This document shows positions 47,634-57,065 of a DNA stretch of 64,000 bases, piece by piece. How positions within the stretch are numbered: the stretch's first letter is position 1; the number at the start of each line of letters is the position of its first letter. The notes beneath the pieces were generated by a model that saw only the letters and a program-made list of their open reading frames with translations, searched no databases and was not told the origin of the DNA. The stretch is from Pseudomonas sp. MIACH (GTDB lineage Bacteria > Pseudomonadota > Gammaproteobacteria > Pseudomonadales > Pseudomonadaceae). Location: the NCBI RefSeq assembly GCF_001269925.1, contig NZ_LHVO01000028.1:248001-312000 (forward strand). The letters run 5' to 3'. Made by a program: the position numbers and the translations under genes.

Positions 47634-48485
47634 GTGACCGTAGAAAAGTTGACCCTGCCCTCCCCGGCCAAACTCAATCTGATGCTGCACATTCTGGGTC
47701 GCCGTGAAGACGGCTACCACGAATTGCAGACGTTGTTTCAATTTCTCGACTACGGCGACGAGCTCACCTTCGCCGTGCGCGACGACGGCGTGATCCAACT
47801 GCACACTGAATTCGAAGGCGTGCCCCACGACAGCAATCTAATCGTGAGGGCGGCCAGAAAACTTCAGGAGCAGTCCGGTTGTTCCCAGGGCATCGATATA
47901 TGGATCGATAAAATTTTGCCCATGGGGGGCGGAATAGGTGGTGGCAGCTCAAATGCCGCGACCACGCTGCTGGGTCTCAATCACTTGTGGCAACTGGGCT
48001 GGGACTTTGATCGCCTGGCTGCGCTGGGCCTGACGCTGGGCGCCGACGTCCCGGTTTTCGTGCGTGGACACGCCGCTTTTGCTGAGGGCGTGGGGGAAAA
48101 ACTCACCCCGGAATACCCCGAAGAGCCGTGGTATGTCGTGCTTGTCCCGCAAGTATCTGTAAGTACAGCAGAAATTTTTTCAGATCCACTGTTGACACGT
48201 AACTCTCCTCCCATTAAAGTGCGCCCCGTTCCCAAGGGAAACAGTCGAAATGACTGCTTACCGGTTGTAGCAAGGCGTTATCCAGAGGTACGTAACGCTT
48301 TGAATTTGTTAGGTAAATTTACCGAAGCAAAATTAACCGGAACTGGAAGTTGTGTGTTTGGGGGCTTCCCAAGCAAAGCTGAAGCTGATAAAGTCTCGGC
48401 CCTTCTTACAGAGACCCTTACAGGGTTTGTAGCAAAGGGAAGCAACGTTTCGATGTTGCATCGCAAGCTGCAAAGTCTGCTCTAA
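47634..48485 (+). CDS. ispE: 4-diphosphocytidyl-2-C-methyl-D-erythritol kinase IspE
   Basis: The 283-residue GHMP kinase has [23 protein letters not shown] and the ATP-binding [20 protein letters not shown]. It phosphorylates CDP-ME in the MEP pathway. The start is GTG, two bases after the lolB stop. The last third (after about 48170) is visibly AT-richer and less biased in codon use than the first part, which may reflect local recombination or simple drift. Confidence 0.94.
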   Translation: MTVEKLTLPSPAKLNLMLHILGRREDGYHELQTLFQFLDYGDELTFAVRDDGVIQLHTEFEGVPHDSNLIVRAARKLQEQSGCSQGIDIWIDKILPMGGGIGGGSSNAATTLLGLNHLWQLGWDFDRLAALGLTLGADVPVFVRGHAAFAEGVGEKLTPEYPEEPWYVVLVPQVSVSTAEIFSDPLLTRNSPPIKVRPVPKGNSRNDCLPVVARRYPEVRNALNLLGKFTEAKLTGTGSCVFGGFPSKAEADKVSALLTETLTGFVAKGSNVSMLHRKLQSLL

Positions 48486-48522
48486 AAGGAATCGAGTACT
48501 GGGTACTCGTTGCAACAGATAC

Positions 48523-48597
48523 AGGGGCGTCGCCAAGCGGTAAGGCAGCAGGTTTTGATCCTGCCATGCGTTGGTTCGAATCCAGCCGCCCCTGCCA
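48523..48597 (+). tRNA. tRNA-Gln (anticodon TTG)
   Basis: A 75-base cloverleaf: acceptor AGGGGCG pairs with CGCCCCT, anticodon stem GCAGG/CCTGC with loop TTTTGAT (anticodon TTG), T loop GTTCGAATC, and encoded GCCA 3' end. Lies between ispE and prs as in other gammaproteobacteria. Confidence 0.95.
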
Positions 48598-48643
48598 TTT
48601 TCTAATACTCATCCAGGTTACCCTCAGCCTCTAGGTACTGCGC

Positions 48644-49585
48644 GTGTCCAAGATGATGGTCTTTACGGGGAACGCCAACCCCGATCTGGCTCGACGTGTC
48701 GTACGTCAGCTGCATATCCCTCTCGGTGACATCTCTGTCGGTAAGTTCTCCGACGGCGAAATTACAGCCGAGATCAATGAAAATGTCCGCGGTAAAGACG
48801 TCTTCATTATTCAGCCGACCTGCGCTCCGACCAACGATAACCTGATGGAACTCGTCGTGATGGCTGATGCCTTCCGCCGCTCCTCAGCGACTCGAATCAC
48901 AGCTGTAATCCCTTACTTTGGTTATGCCCGTCAGGATCGCCGTCCGCGCTCCGCACGTGTGGCTATCAGCGCGAAAGTCGTTGCTGACATGCTCACCGTG
49001 GTAGGCATCGACCGTGTTCTCACGGTTGACCTGCACGCTGACCAAATCCAGGGGTTCTTCGATATTCCGGTAGATAACATCTACGGCTCCCCCGTTCTGG
49101 TGGATGACATCGAAGACCAGCGCTTTGAAAACCTGATGATCGTGTCCCCGGACATTGGTGGCGTCGTGCGTGCACGGGCTGTTGCCAAATCCCTGGGCGT
49201 GGACCTCGGGATCATCGACAAACGCCGCGAGAAAGCCAATCACTCTGAAGTGATGCATATCATCGGTGATGTCGAAGGGCGTACCTGTATTCTGGTTGAT
49301 GACATGGTCGACACCGCCGGCACCCTGTGCCACGCGGCAAAAGCCTTGAAAGAGCACGGTGCTGCTAAAGTCTTCGCCTACTGCACGCATCCTGTGCTGT
49401 CGGGCCGAGCGATCGAGAACATCGAGAACTCCGTGCTGGACGAACTGGTGGTGACTAACACCATCCCGTTGTCCGCCGCTGCTCAAGCCTGTGCGCGTAT
49501 CCGTCAACTGGATATCGCACCGGTAGTTGCCGAAGCGGTTCGCCGCATCAGCAATGAAGAATCGATCAGCGCGATGTTCCGCTAA
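48644..49585 (+). CDS. prs: Ribose-phosphate pyrophosphokinase Prs
   Basis: The 313-residue enzyme has [18 protein letters not shown] and the PRPP-binding [18 protein letters not shown]. It makes PRPP for nucleotide, His and Trp synthesis. The start is GTG before SKMMVFTGN, 46 bases after the tRNA. A strong terminator follows. Confidence 0.97.
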   Translation: MSKMMVFTGNANPDLARRVVRQLHIPLGDISVGKFSDGEITAEINENVRGKDVFIIQPTCAPTNDNLMELVVMADAFRRSSATRITAVIPYFGYARQDRRPRSARVAISAKVVADMLTVVGIDRVLTVDLHADQIQGFFDIPVDNIYGSPVLVDDIEDQRFENLMIVSPDIGGVVRARAVAKSLGVDLGIIDKRREKANHSEVMHIIGDVEGRTCILVDDMVDTAGTLCHAAKALKEHGAAKVFAYCTHPVLSGRAIENIENSVLDELVVTNTIPLSAAAQACARIRQLDIAPVVAEAVRRISNEESISAMFR

Positions 49586-49620
49586 GGGTCAAACCTTCGG
49601 AACACCTCACTGACGAAAAG

Positions 49621-49659
49621 CGCCCCGCCCCAGCATTCTGTTGGGGCGGGGCTTTTTTG
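49621..49659 (+). terminator. Terminator of prs
   Basis: GCCCCGCCCCA/TGGGGCGGGGC stem (loop GCATTCTGT-type) then TTTTTT. Confidence 0.92.
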
Positions 49660-49723
49660 CCCATATCGCCTTTAGCGCTGGTCGCAAACGCTGGGGCGAA
49701 TGTGGTTATTTTGGAGATACAAC

Positions 49724-50323
49724 ATGAACGATTTTACTCTGAATGCTGAAGTGCGTTCCGACCTGGGGAAAGGTGCGAGCCGCCGCCTGCGTCGTCTCGC
49801 AAGCCTGGTTCCAGCTGTAGTTTACGGTGGCGACAAAGCCCCTGAATCCATCAGCATGCTGGCTAAAGAAGTTGCCAAGCTGCTCGAAAACGATGCGGCC
49901 TACAGCCACATCATCGAGCTGAACGTGGGTGGCAAAAAGCAGAACGTCATCATCAAGGCCCTGCAACGTCACCCAGCTAAAGGCCACGTGCTGCACGCTG
50001 ACTTCGTACGCGTCGTAGCCGGTCAGAAACTGACCGCTATCGTGCCTGTGCACTTTGTTGGTGAAGAAGCTCCGGTCAAGAAAGGCGGCGAAGTCTCGCA
50101 CGTTGTCGCTGAGATCGAAGTGACCTGCCTGCCGAAAGACCTGCCTGAGTTCATCGAAGTCGACCTGTCGGCTCTGGAAATCGGCGACATCGTTCACCTG
50201 TCCGACCTCAAAGCGCCTAAAGGCGTTGAGTTCGTTGCACTGGCTCACGGTGATGACAAAGCTGTTGCAAACGTACACGCTCCACGCGTTGCTCCAGAAG
50301 CTGAAGAAGGCGCTGCAGAGTAA
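49724..50323 (+). CDS. rplY: 50S ribosomal protein L25/general stress protein Ctc
   Basis: The 199-residue protein is the long, two-domain CTC form: an L25 5S-rRNA-binding domain ([27 protein letters not shown]) and a C-terminal beta domain ([20 protein letters not shown]) with an acidic tail. The ATG has a TTGGAGA ribosome site. It is followed by pth, as in many Pseudomonas. Confidence 0.96.
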   Translation: MNDFTLNAEVRSDLGKGASRRLRRLASLVPAVVYGGDKAPESISMLAKEVAKLLENDAAYSHIIELNVGGKKQNVIIKALQRHPAKGHVLHADFVRVVAGQKLTAIVPVHFVGEEAPVKKGGEVSHVVAEIEVTCLPKDLPEFIEVDLSALEIGDIVHLSDLKAPKGVEFVALAHGDDKAVANVHAPRVAPEAEEGAAE

Positions 50324-50490
50324 TTCACTCTGTATTGCCGGAGCTTGAGGAAACATCGCGGACCGAAACGTAGCGAGAAAGCGGGCGATAACGCGAAGTT
50401 TATCTCTGGATAAGTTAGCTCCTGTCGTCCACTTTCGCCGCACTCAGGTCAGGCGATATTATCCACAACTCCAAAGGAAGGGCCCCTGTC

Positions 50491-51075
50491 GTGACTGCCA
50501 TTAAACTGATCGTTGGCCTGGGAAATCCAGGCGCCGAATACGAACAGACCCGGCATAACGCGGGGGCCCTTTTTGTTGAGCGCATCGCCCACGCCCAAGG
50601 TGTAAACCTGGCCGCCGATCGCAAATATTTTGGCCTGACCGGGCGCTTCTCGCACCAGGGTCAGGATGTTCGTCTGCTGATTCCCACCACCTACATGAAC
50701 CGCAGCGGCCAGGCTGTCGCGGCGCTTGCGGGCTTCTTCCGGATCAAACCCGAGGAAATCCTGGTGGCCCATGACGAACTGGACCTGCCACCCGGTGTTG
50801 CCAAGCTCAAGCAAGGCGGCGGGCACGGCGGGCACAATGGCCTGCGCGACATCATCGCGCAGTTGGGCAATCAGAATACTTTTTACCGTCTGCGGCTCGG
50901 CATTGGCCACCCAGGCGTCGCCAGTATGGTTTCAAATTTCGTCCTGGGTCGTGCGCCACGCGCCGAACAGGAAAAACTCGATGCCAGCATCGATTTTGCC
51001 CTCGGCGTGCTGCCGGATATCTTCGCCGGGGAATGGAACCGTGCGATGAAAAACCTGCACAGCCAGAAGGCCTGA
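50491..51075 (+). CDS. pth: Peptidyl-tRNA hydrolase
   Basis: The 194-residue enzyme has [19 protein letters not shown] (catalytic His), [21 protein letters not shown] and [12 protein letters not shown]. It recycles peptidyl-tRNA that drops off ribosomes. The GTG start has an AAGGAAGGG ribosome site. A 167-base gap before it may hold a promoter, not clearly seen. Confidence 0.96.
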   Translation: MTAIKLIVGLGNPGAEYEQTRHNAGALFVERIAHAQGVNLAADRKYFGLTGRFSHQGQDVRLLIPTTYMNRSGQAVAALAGFFRIKPEEILVAHDELDLPPGVAKLKQGGGHGGHNGLRDIIAQLGNQNTFYRLRLGIGHPGVASMVSNFVLGRAPRAEQEKLDASIDFALGVLPDIFAGEWNRAMKNLHSQKA

Positions 51076-51097
51076 CTTTTTTCCGAGGGGAAACACC

Positions 51098-52198
<1,101 letters not shown>

Positions 52199-52216
52199 AC
52201 ACCGCGATTGTCCGCA

Positions 52217-52252
52217 CAAAAAAGCCGATGCACTGCATCGGCTTTTTTTTTG
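52217..52252 (+). terminator. Terminator of ychF
   Basis: AAAAAAGCCGATGCA/TGCATCGGCTTTTTTTTT, an almost perfect stem with a long T run; marks the boundary to the hrp region. Confidence 0.93.
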
Positions 52253-52501
52253 GCTGAATATTCATATCCTATGATCAGCATCAGTCACGTCCAACTATCA
52301 GACTTCCCCTACTGACTCCCCCGCACTTAAAGCAACCCAGCAGTTACACAATTTAAACTCAATAAAACCGGGTTTTCCTACATTATTTCGGCCCACTGTT
52401 ACTTCAATATCGCATGATAAATCTTATACCCTCCCTCCCTGATTAACGCGTGCGCACTGCCCTCTCAACACTGAAGTCCAGCGAAAATGGAGAACTCTTC
52501 G
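52253..52501. other. AT-rich gap between ychF and the hrp activator gene
   Basis: No gene is seen in these about 250 bases, which are clearly richer in A and T than the flanking core genes. The stretch probably holds the promoter of the hrpS-like gene, but no convincing sigma-54 (GG-N10-GC) or hrp box was found. Confidence 0.6.
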
Positions 52502-53425
52502 ATGTCGGTCTCCGCCCCTAGAGAAGATCAAAAAGACCTTTCACTCTTCGAAGACACGGATATTGAAAACACACTGAAAAGCACGGCATCCCTCAACATA
52601 GACATACTGTTACTGGGAGAGACCGGCACCGGTAAAGATACCCTGGCACAGCGGGTTCATCGTCTATCGGCACGGCGTGGCAACTTTGTTGCCGTCAATT
52701 GTGCAGCCATTCCTGAAAGTCTCGCCGAAAGCCAATTGTTCGGCGTCAACAGCGGTGCCTATACCGGAGCAATCCAGTCCCGTGCCGGTTTTATCGAGGC
52801 CGCCCATCTCGGCACCCTGTACCTTGATGAGATCGACAGCATGCCGTTGAACCTGCAAGCCAAACTGCTGCGCGTGCTGGAGTCACGGGGGGTCGAGCGC
52901 CTGGGCTCAACCCGCTTTATCCCGGTGGACATGCGTGTCATAGCATCTGCCCAGCACTCACTCCATCAGATGGTCGAACTCGGAACCTTCAGGCGTGACC
53001 TGTACTTCCGCCTGAATGTCGTCAACATCCAGCTTCCAGCCCTGCGTGACCGCCGAGAGTGCATCATCCCGTTGTTCCTGAAAATGATTCAGCAAGAAGC
53101 CCAACAATTCAAATGCACAGCCCCAGCGCCCTCCGACGGACTGCTGCAACAACTGCTGTGCCACACCTGGCTGGGCAATGTTCGTGAGTTACGTTCTACG
53201 GCCAAACGGTTCGTACTGGGCCTGCCACCGTTTTCAACCTCGGAGAGCGACCAACAGGATGCCCGGACCGGCCTCAAGGCACGCCTGCACTGCATCGAAA
53301 AAGCATTCATTGAAGAGTCGTTGTATCGCCACCATCACTGTGTAGATACCGCGGCTATTGAACTGGGGGTCGCTAAACGCACGCTGTACTACAGGATGAA
53401 ACAACTCGACATATCGCTGGTATAA
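52502..53425 (+). CDS. hrpS: HrpR/HrpS-type sigma-54 activator of type III secretion
   Basis: The 307-residue AAA+ enhancer-binding protein has no receiver domain. It shows Walker A (LLGETGTGKDTLAQRV), the sigma-54 contact loop GAYTGAIQSRAGFIE, Walker B (GTLYLDEIDSMP) and a C-terminal helix-turn-helix (VDTAAIELGVAKRTLYYRMK). HrpR and HrpS of P. syringae activate hrpL; here only one such gene is present. The ATG at 52502 is preferred over one at 52487 because GGAG lies nine bases before it. It could equally be labelled rspR/hrpR. Confidence 0.88.
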   Translation: MSVSAPREDQKDLSLFEDTDIENTLKSTASLNIDILLLGETGTGKDTLAQRVHRLSARRGNFVAVNCAAIPESLAESQLFGVNSGAYTGAIQSRAGFIEAAHLGTLYLDEIDSMPLNLQAKLLRVLESRGVERLGSTRFIPVDMRVIASAQHSLHQMVELGTFRRDLYFRLNVVNIQLPALRDRRECIIPLFLKMIQQEAQQFKCTAPAPSDGLLQQLLCHTWLGNVRELRSTAKRFVLGLPPFSTSESDQQDARTGLKARLHCIEKAFIEESLYRHHHCVDTAAIELGVAKRTLYYRMKQLDISLV

Positions 53426-53566
53426 GCGCCATCGCGCCCTCCAACTAGCGATTGCCTTGGCAGCCAATATTAACCTTCGCGTATCAACTGAATAGGCATG
53501 CAACCCAACTGAACTGGGTGATAAGCCCCCAGTAAAATTCAGAAACACCTAAGCCTAAAAAGTCAT

Positions 53567-53594
53567 GGAACACTTCGCTCGCATAGGCCACATA
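53567..53594 (+). promoter_or_regulatory. hrp box (HrpL-dependent promoter) of the hrpA-B-hrcJ operon
   Basis: GGAACA, 15 bases, CCACATA matches the consensus GGAACC-N15/16-CCACNNA with one mismatch. It lies about 100 bases before the pilin candidate gene. Implies control by an ECF sigma factor HrpL (encoded outside this window). Confidence 0.75.
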
Positions 53595-53694
53595 GTTATA
53601 TGCCAACATCAAGCCTCACCGCACGCTTATTCCCCCCCCGGGGCTTGAAGAAAGGCATATTAAATACCTCCTTAAGTTATCAGTGGAGCTCTAC

Positions 53695-53898
53695 ATGATC
53701 ATAGGTTCACTTATACAAGGCATTACCAATATCGGTCACCGTGCCGATGGTTACATGAAATCGAAGTCTAAGACTCCAGATGAGATTGAAGCCGAATATA
53801 TCCAGAAAAAAACCATTAGAGACACGTTAGATAATGCCTGGACCTCGTCTCGAGTAAGTCACCTTAAAGGCCTGATCGCCTCTTCCAAGGCTCAGTAA
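53695..53898 (+). CDS. HrpA-like type III pilus subunit (candidate)
   Basis: The 67-residue hydrophilic helical protein has an N-terminal SLIQGITNIGHRADGY that lines up with the HrpA N-terminus of P. syringae (LTSKLTNLGNS) in pattern, but it is only about 60% of that length. Position, directly after the hrp box and before hrpB, is that of hrpA. The ATG has GGAG six bases upstream; a GTG four codons earlier is unlikely. A stable hairpin follows the stop. Pilin function is inferred from position, size and the short motif. Confidence 0.65.
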   Translation: MIIGSLIQGITNIGHRADGYMKSKSKTPDEIEAEYIQKKTIRDTLDNAWTSSRVSHLKGLIASSKAQ

Positions 53899-53910
53899 CT
53901 TTGCTTGATC

Positions 53911-53937
53911 GATTACCTCTCAGCTCGAGAGGTAATC
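53911..53937 (+). promoter_or_regulatory. Strong hairpin between the pilin candidate and hrpB
   Basis: GATTACCTCTC and GAGAGGTAATC pair perfectly over 11 bases around AGCTC; flanking GATC copies extend it. There is no T run, so it looks like a stabiliser or partial attenuator that could raise pilin mRNA relative to downstream genes. Confidence 0.65.
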
Positions 53938-54011
53938 ATCCGATCAGCTCTGCGGGCTATTTGACGTATCTCTATATAAGTTGCTTTATGCCCTGAGAGA
54001 GTGGAGAGTCC

Positions 54012-54383
54012 ATGAGAATAATAGAAAATCAATTTTCAGACGAATTCGACGTCATCGCGGCTGCCCGAACGACACCGGAACAATCAGGGCAAAGTATGGA
54101 CGTCAACTTTTTCACGTCCCTGTTGGAGAGTTCACACCCGACCAACAATACCTCTGTCAGACCTGGCGACTCAGTACTTCTGACAGAAGCGTCAAAGCAT
54201 CTCAGCGAATCAAGAAATGGTTTTGCAAAAATACTTCGCTCTACCAAAACAGAAATAGACGTCGAGGCGATAGCGAATTTCCCGCGCGAACTATATAACG
54301 CGCAACTTACATCACAACTGATGGTGAAATGCCTTGCCAAGACGACACAGGGTATCGACAAGATCTGCAACATGCAGTCTTAA
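54012..54383 (+). CDS. hrpB: Type III secretion inner rod protein HrpB
   Basis: The 123-residue protein has no signal peptide. Its C-terminal half (PRELYNAQLTSQLMVKCLAKTTQGIDKICNMQS) matches the HrpB/SctI rod pattern, in which the last helix ends with a Thr-Gln-Gly-Ile-Asp-like string. The N-terminal half is variable. It stands between the pilin candidate and hrcJ, two bases before the latter, as in P. syringae hrpB. Early type III substrate role is inferred from the family. Confidence 0.82.
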   Translation: MRIIENQFSDEFDVIAAARTTPEQSGQSMDVNFFTSLLESSHPTNNTSVRPGDSVLLTEASKHLSESRNGFAKILRSTKTEIDVEAIANFPRELYNAQLTSQLMVKCLAKTTQGIDKICNMQS

Positions 54384-54385
54384 CA

Positions 54386-55186
54386 ATGAATAACTCTCTG
54401 TTTCTCGCCTTAGCCCTGGGCATTGCATTGATATTGAGTGGCTGCAGTGATCGCGTGGAACTTCATCGCCAGCTCTCCGAACAGGAAGCCAATGAGGTGG
54501 TGGCAGAGTTGGCGGATAAACATATTCGCGCACAAAAAATCCCGGCCAAAGATGGTGTCATCGTGGCGGTTAATACTGCCGACATCGGCCGCGCTGTACG
54601 CACGCTGGAAGCCGCCGGTCTACCCAGAGTTGCCCGCGCCACGCTGGGGGATACGTTTCGCAAGGAAGGGGTAATCTCCACGCCGCTGGAAGAGCGAGCA
54701 CGCTACATCTATGCCTTGTCTCAAGAGCTTGAGGCCACCTTGTCCAACATCGACGGCGTTATCGTCGCACGCGTACACGTGGTGCTGCCGGAACGCATCG
54801 CTCCAGGAGAGCCGGTCCAACCCGCCTCCGCGTCAGTGTTTATGAAGCATGATCCACGTCTGGACCCCGATAACATCCGCGCACGGGTTCGCAGAATGGT
54901 GGCGAGCAGCATCCCAGGCATGACGACGGCGGTGAACGACCCGCAAAAGCTCACCGTGATATTCGTACCTGCCACCACTTATCAAGAACAACAACGCCTG
55001 GTGTATTTCGGCCCGTTCCTGGTGCCCAGCGATGATCTCGGGTTCTGGCGAACCAGCGTCATCGCTTTGTTGCTTGGCCTGATATCGGCCGTGGCTGGCA
55101 CATTGTTCGTGCGCAATCGCCGTCAGCGAGCACCTCAAGCGTCGGCCTTGGAAGGCGATTCAACGAGTTCAATTCATGGCGCCTAG
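54386..55186 (+). CDS. hrcJ: Type III secretion inner membrane ring lipoprotein HrcJ (SctJ)
   Basis: The 266-residue lipoprotein has a signal peptide (LFLALALGIALILSGC), the YscJ/FliF ring-building motif (LSEQEANEVVAELADKHIRAQK), RYIYALSQELEATLSNIDGVIVARVHVVLPE and a C-terminal membrane helix (TSVIALLLGLISAVAGTLFV). It forms the inner membrane ring under the secretin. Start is just after the hrpB stop; it overlaps hrpD by 11 bases. Confidence 0.94.
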   Translation: MNNSLFLALALGIALILSGCSDRVELHRQLSEQEANEVVAELADKHIRAQKIPAKDGVIVAVNTADIGRAVRTLEAAGLPRVARATLGDTFRKEGVISTPLEERARYIYALSQELEATLSNIDGVIVARVHVVLPERIAPGEPVQPASASVFMKHDPRLDPDNIRARVRRMVASSIPGMTTAVNDPQKLTVIFVPATTYQEQQRLVYFGPFLVPSDDLGFWRTSVIALLLGLISAVAGTLFVRNRRQRAPQASALEGDSTSSIHGA

Positions 55187-55781
55187 CTCCGATTCCCTCA
55201 TGCGTGAGCACTTGGCCTGGGCACAATGGTGGGTGTTTCCCTGGACGTCTGCCCACAAAGACTGGAAGGGCAGCGAGTATCCTGCGATTGAAGTGCTTTT
55301 TCACAGTCGGCGGTCAGCCCCAGACACCCTCACAGGGTTTTCCGCCTGCCTTCCTGCTGAACCTCACCCTACCGTGCTGCGCTTGGCCTTGAGCTCGGCG
55401 GAGCAACTCAACCTGGTGCTGACACTGGTTCACGAAACCTTCAATCCTGCCGCCACGTCCCCATTGAATGAAGCTCATCACTTGTGGTGCACGCGCCTCT
55501 CCAAGGCGCTGCCTCCCAACATGCTGCCACCCGATTCCGATCCGCTGGGACTGCTCCATAGTTGGCTTGAACCGGCTGTATGGCAGCGCCTTCGATTGCG
55601 CTTTCCCCGTCAACGCGTACGCGAGACTGAAATGACCAGCGCGCCACTCGAAAGCGCAAACAGCCGATTGAACACACTCTGGCAGGCAGTCGTCTGGCGC
55701 GTTACGACGACAGAGAACGACTCCACGCCCCTGCTCCCCTTGAGTGAGGAAACCAGCGATGTTATGCCGACACACCATTGA
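55176..55781 (+). CDS. hrpD: Type III secretion accessory protein HrpD (SctK-like)
   Basis: The 201-residue soluble protein lies in the place of hrpD, between hrcJ and hrpE, overlapping hrcJ by 11 and hrpE by 23 bases. It has no clear motif, but WAQWWVFPWTSAH and LNTLWQAVVWR give it the tryptophan-rich look of the family. SctK proteins link the sorting platform to the ring. The call rests mostly on order and size. Confidence 0.78.
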   Translation: MAPSSDSLMREHLAWAQWWVFPWTSAHKDWKGSEYPAIEVLFHSRRSAPDTLTGFSACLPAEPHPTVLRLALSSAEQLNLVLTLVHETFNPAATSPLNEAHHLWCTRLSKALPPNMLPPDSDPLGLLHSWLEPAVWQRLRLRFPRQRVRETEMTSAPLESANSRLNTLWQAVVWRVTTTENDSTPLLPLSEETSDVMPTHH

Positions 55782-56352
55782 GCTGCCCAACGGCATCGCT
55801 GGAGCGCGATGCAGCCTTATCCTGCGCGAAGAGCTTGAAAGCTGGCAACAGGCCAACCAACTCCTGCTCCATGCCAATAACCAGGCCGATGAGTTGATAA
55901 GTCAGGCCAAGAAACAATGCGAGGCATTGCTGGAAGCAGCGTCACTGGAGATCTGGCAACGCGCCGATGCTCAACTCAAGCAGTGGGAATGCGATCGTCA
56001 GGCGATGTGCGACAACCTCGAACAATACGCGACGGCTATCACCAACCAGGCAATTCGTTGCCTGCTGGACGAGACAGTCGCTGCGCAAAGACTAAAAGCG
56101 CTACTGAAGCAATTGCTGGAGAGCCAAGTCCAGGAAATCAGCGCAACACTGCTCTGTCACCCTCATGATCTTGAGGCCATAAAAGAGGTTCTCGCTCATC
56201 ACAATCGTACCTTTTGGAGCCTCCACGCTGACGAAACGATTCCCCCTCAAACCCTCGTACTGAAAACAGAAGAAGGCGACTTCCGTATCAGCTGGAACGC
56301 CATGCTCGATACTTTTTTCAAACAAGGGAAAGATTATAGGATCGAGATCTAA
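55759..56352 (+). CDS. hrpE: Type III secretion stator protein HrpE (HrcL/SctL)
   Basis: The 197-residue protein has a long amphipathic helix (residues about 25–110, e.g. NQADELISQAKKQCEALLEAA) and a C-terminal FliH/V-ATPase-E-like domain (FRISWNAMLDTFF). SctL holds the ATPase HrcN at the sorting platform. The ATG at 55759 has GAGGA nine bases upstream, still inside hrpD; a GTG five codons earlier is less likely. Confidence 0.88.
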   Translation: MLCRHTIELPNGIAGARCSLILREELESWQQANQLLLHANNQADELISQAKKQCEALLEAASLEIWQRADAQLKQWECDRQAMCDNLEQYATAITNQAIRCLLDETVAAQRLKALLKQLLESQVQEISATLLCHPHDLEAIKEVLAHHNRTFWSLHADETIPPQTLVLKTEEGDFRISWNAMLDTFFKQGKDYRIEI

Positions 56353-56442
56353 TCCCACACGGCCAGAGACTTTATTTACATCCAACACTAAAAGCTAGTT
56401 GCTTAAATACACACTTAATCTATAGAACTTAAAGGAAAAATC

Positions 56443-56658
56443 ATGGATTTTTTCAAAGATCAGAGTGAATCACTAGAAAGAAGTAGAAATTCTGCCTATC
56501 AGGAATATAAATCACGCTACGAAGAAGCCTTGCTATCGGAGGACGGTGAATTATTCCACAAGTTGACGACCCGCGAGTTAGTCACCCGAGAGTTCTACAA
56601 TGAACACGGTAAAACTATCAACCAGATGCTCAAAACAACCCTGGAAAGCTTTCCGTAA
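56443..56658 (+). CDS. hrpF: HrpF, small type III secretion protein (pilin co-chaperone family)
   Basis: The 71-residue acidic helical protein (FKDQSESLERSRNSAYQEYK) is the size of P. syringae HrpF, which binds the pilin HrpA and stabilises it. A 90-base gap precedes it, the largest inside the operon, with an AAAGGAAAAA ribosome site. No hrp box was found in the gap. It is immediately followed by hrpG. Confidence 0.82.
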   Translation: MDFFKDQSESLERSRNSAYQEYKSRYEEALLSEDGELFHKLTTRELVTREFYNEHGKTINQMLKTTLESFP

Positions 56659-57051
56659 ATGAGAGATCTCGTGGGTGAATGGTTAAGCAGCGCAAAGGAA
56701 CAGATCACGCTGGTTGAAGGTGACGACGAAATCACGCTGACACGTCAGGGAGGTGCTGTTCTATTAAGTGCTCAACTGACATCAACTCGTCCCGACAACA
56801 CGACCTTGCAAAACTGGCTGCGTCTGGGCGCGGCCAGCCTGACTCATTTCCAGGGGACAGTGGCTCAACAAGCTGACACCGGAGCGCTCTGGCTGATTCA
56901 AATATCGAAGGTCGGGGATGGGCAGGCGCACCTGTTCGGTTGCCTCGAAGCCCTGCTCAACCAGCGCGATACCTGGCGCGCAATCGGCGCGCGCCTGGCC
57001 CGCCCCCCTCAACACGTCAAACCCACCTCGCTACGTTCACTCTCGTATTAA
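56659..57051 (+). CDS. hrpG: HrpG, type III chaperone-like protein
   Basis: The 130-residue protein (MRDLVGEWLSSAKEQ) lies between hrpF and hrcC as in P. syringae. The alternating strands (ITLVEGDDEITLTRQGGAVLLSAQL, GALWLIQISKVG) suggest a Tir-chaperone-like fold. In P. syringae HrpG binds HrpV and so relieves the block on HrpS. No spacer to hrpF; hrcC begins 14 bases later. Confidence 0.8.
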   Translation: MRDLVGEWLSSAKEQITLVEGDDEITLTRQGGAVLLSAQLTSTRPDNTTLQNWLRLGAASLTHFQGTVAQQADTGALWLIQISKVGDGQAHLFGCLEALLNQRDTWRAIGARLARPPQHVKPTSLRSLSY

Positions 57052-57065
57052 CCAGAGAATTATCT

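Noticed and set aside
52253..52501. A sigma-54 promoter for the hrpS-like gene
   Set aside because: No GG-N10-GC element with the usual flanks could be seen.
52487..52501. ATG at 52487 as start of the hrpS-like gene
   Set aside because: The GGAG ribosome site lies inside and after this ATG and is well spaced for the ATG at 52502.
56353..56442. A hrp box before hrpF
   Set aside because: No GGAACC-like and CCACNNA-like pair with 15–16 bases between them was found in this gap.
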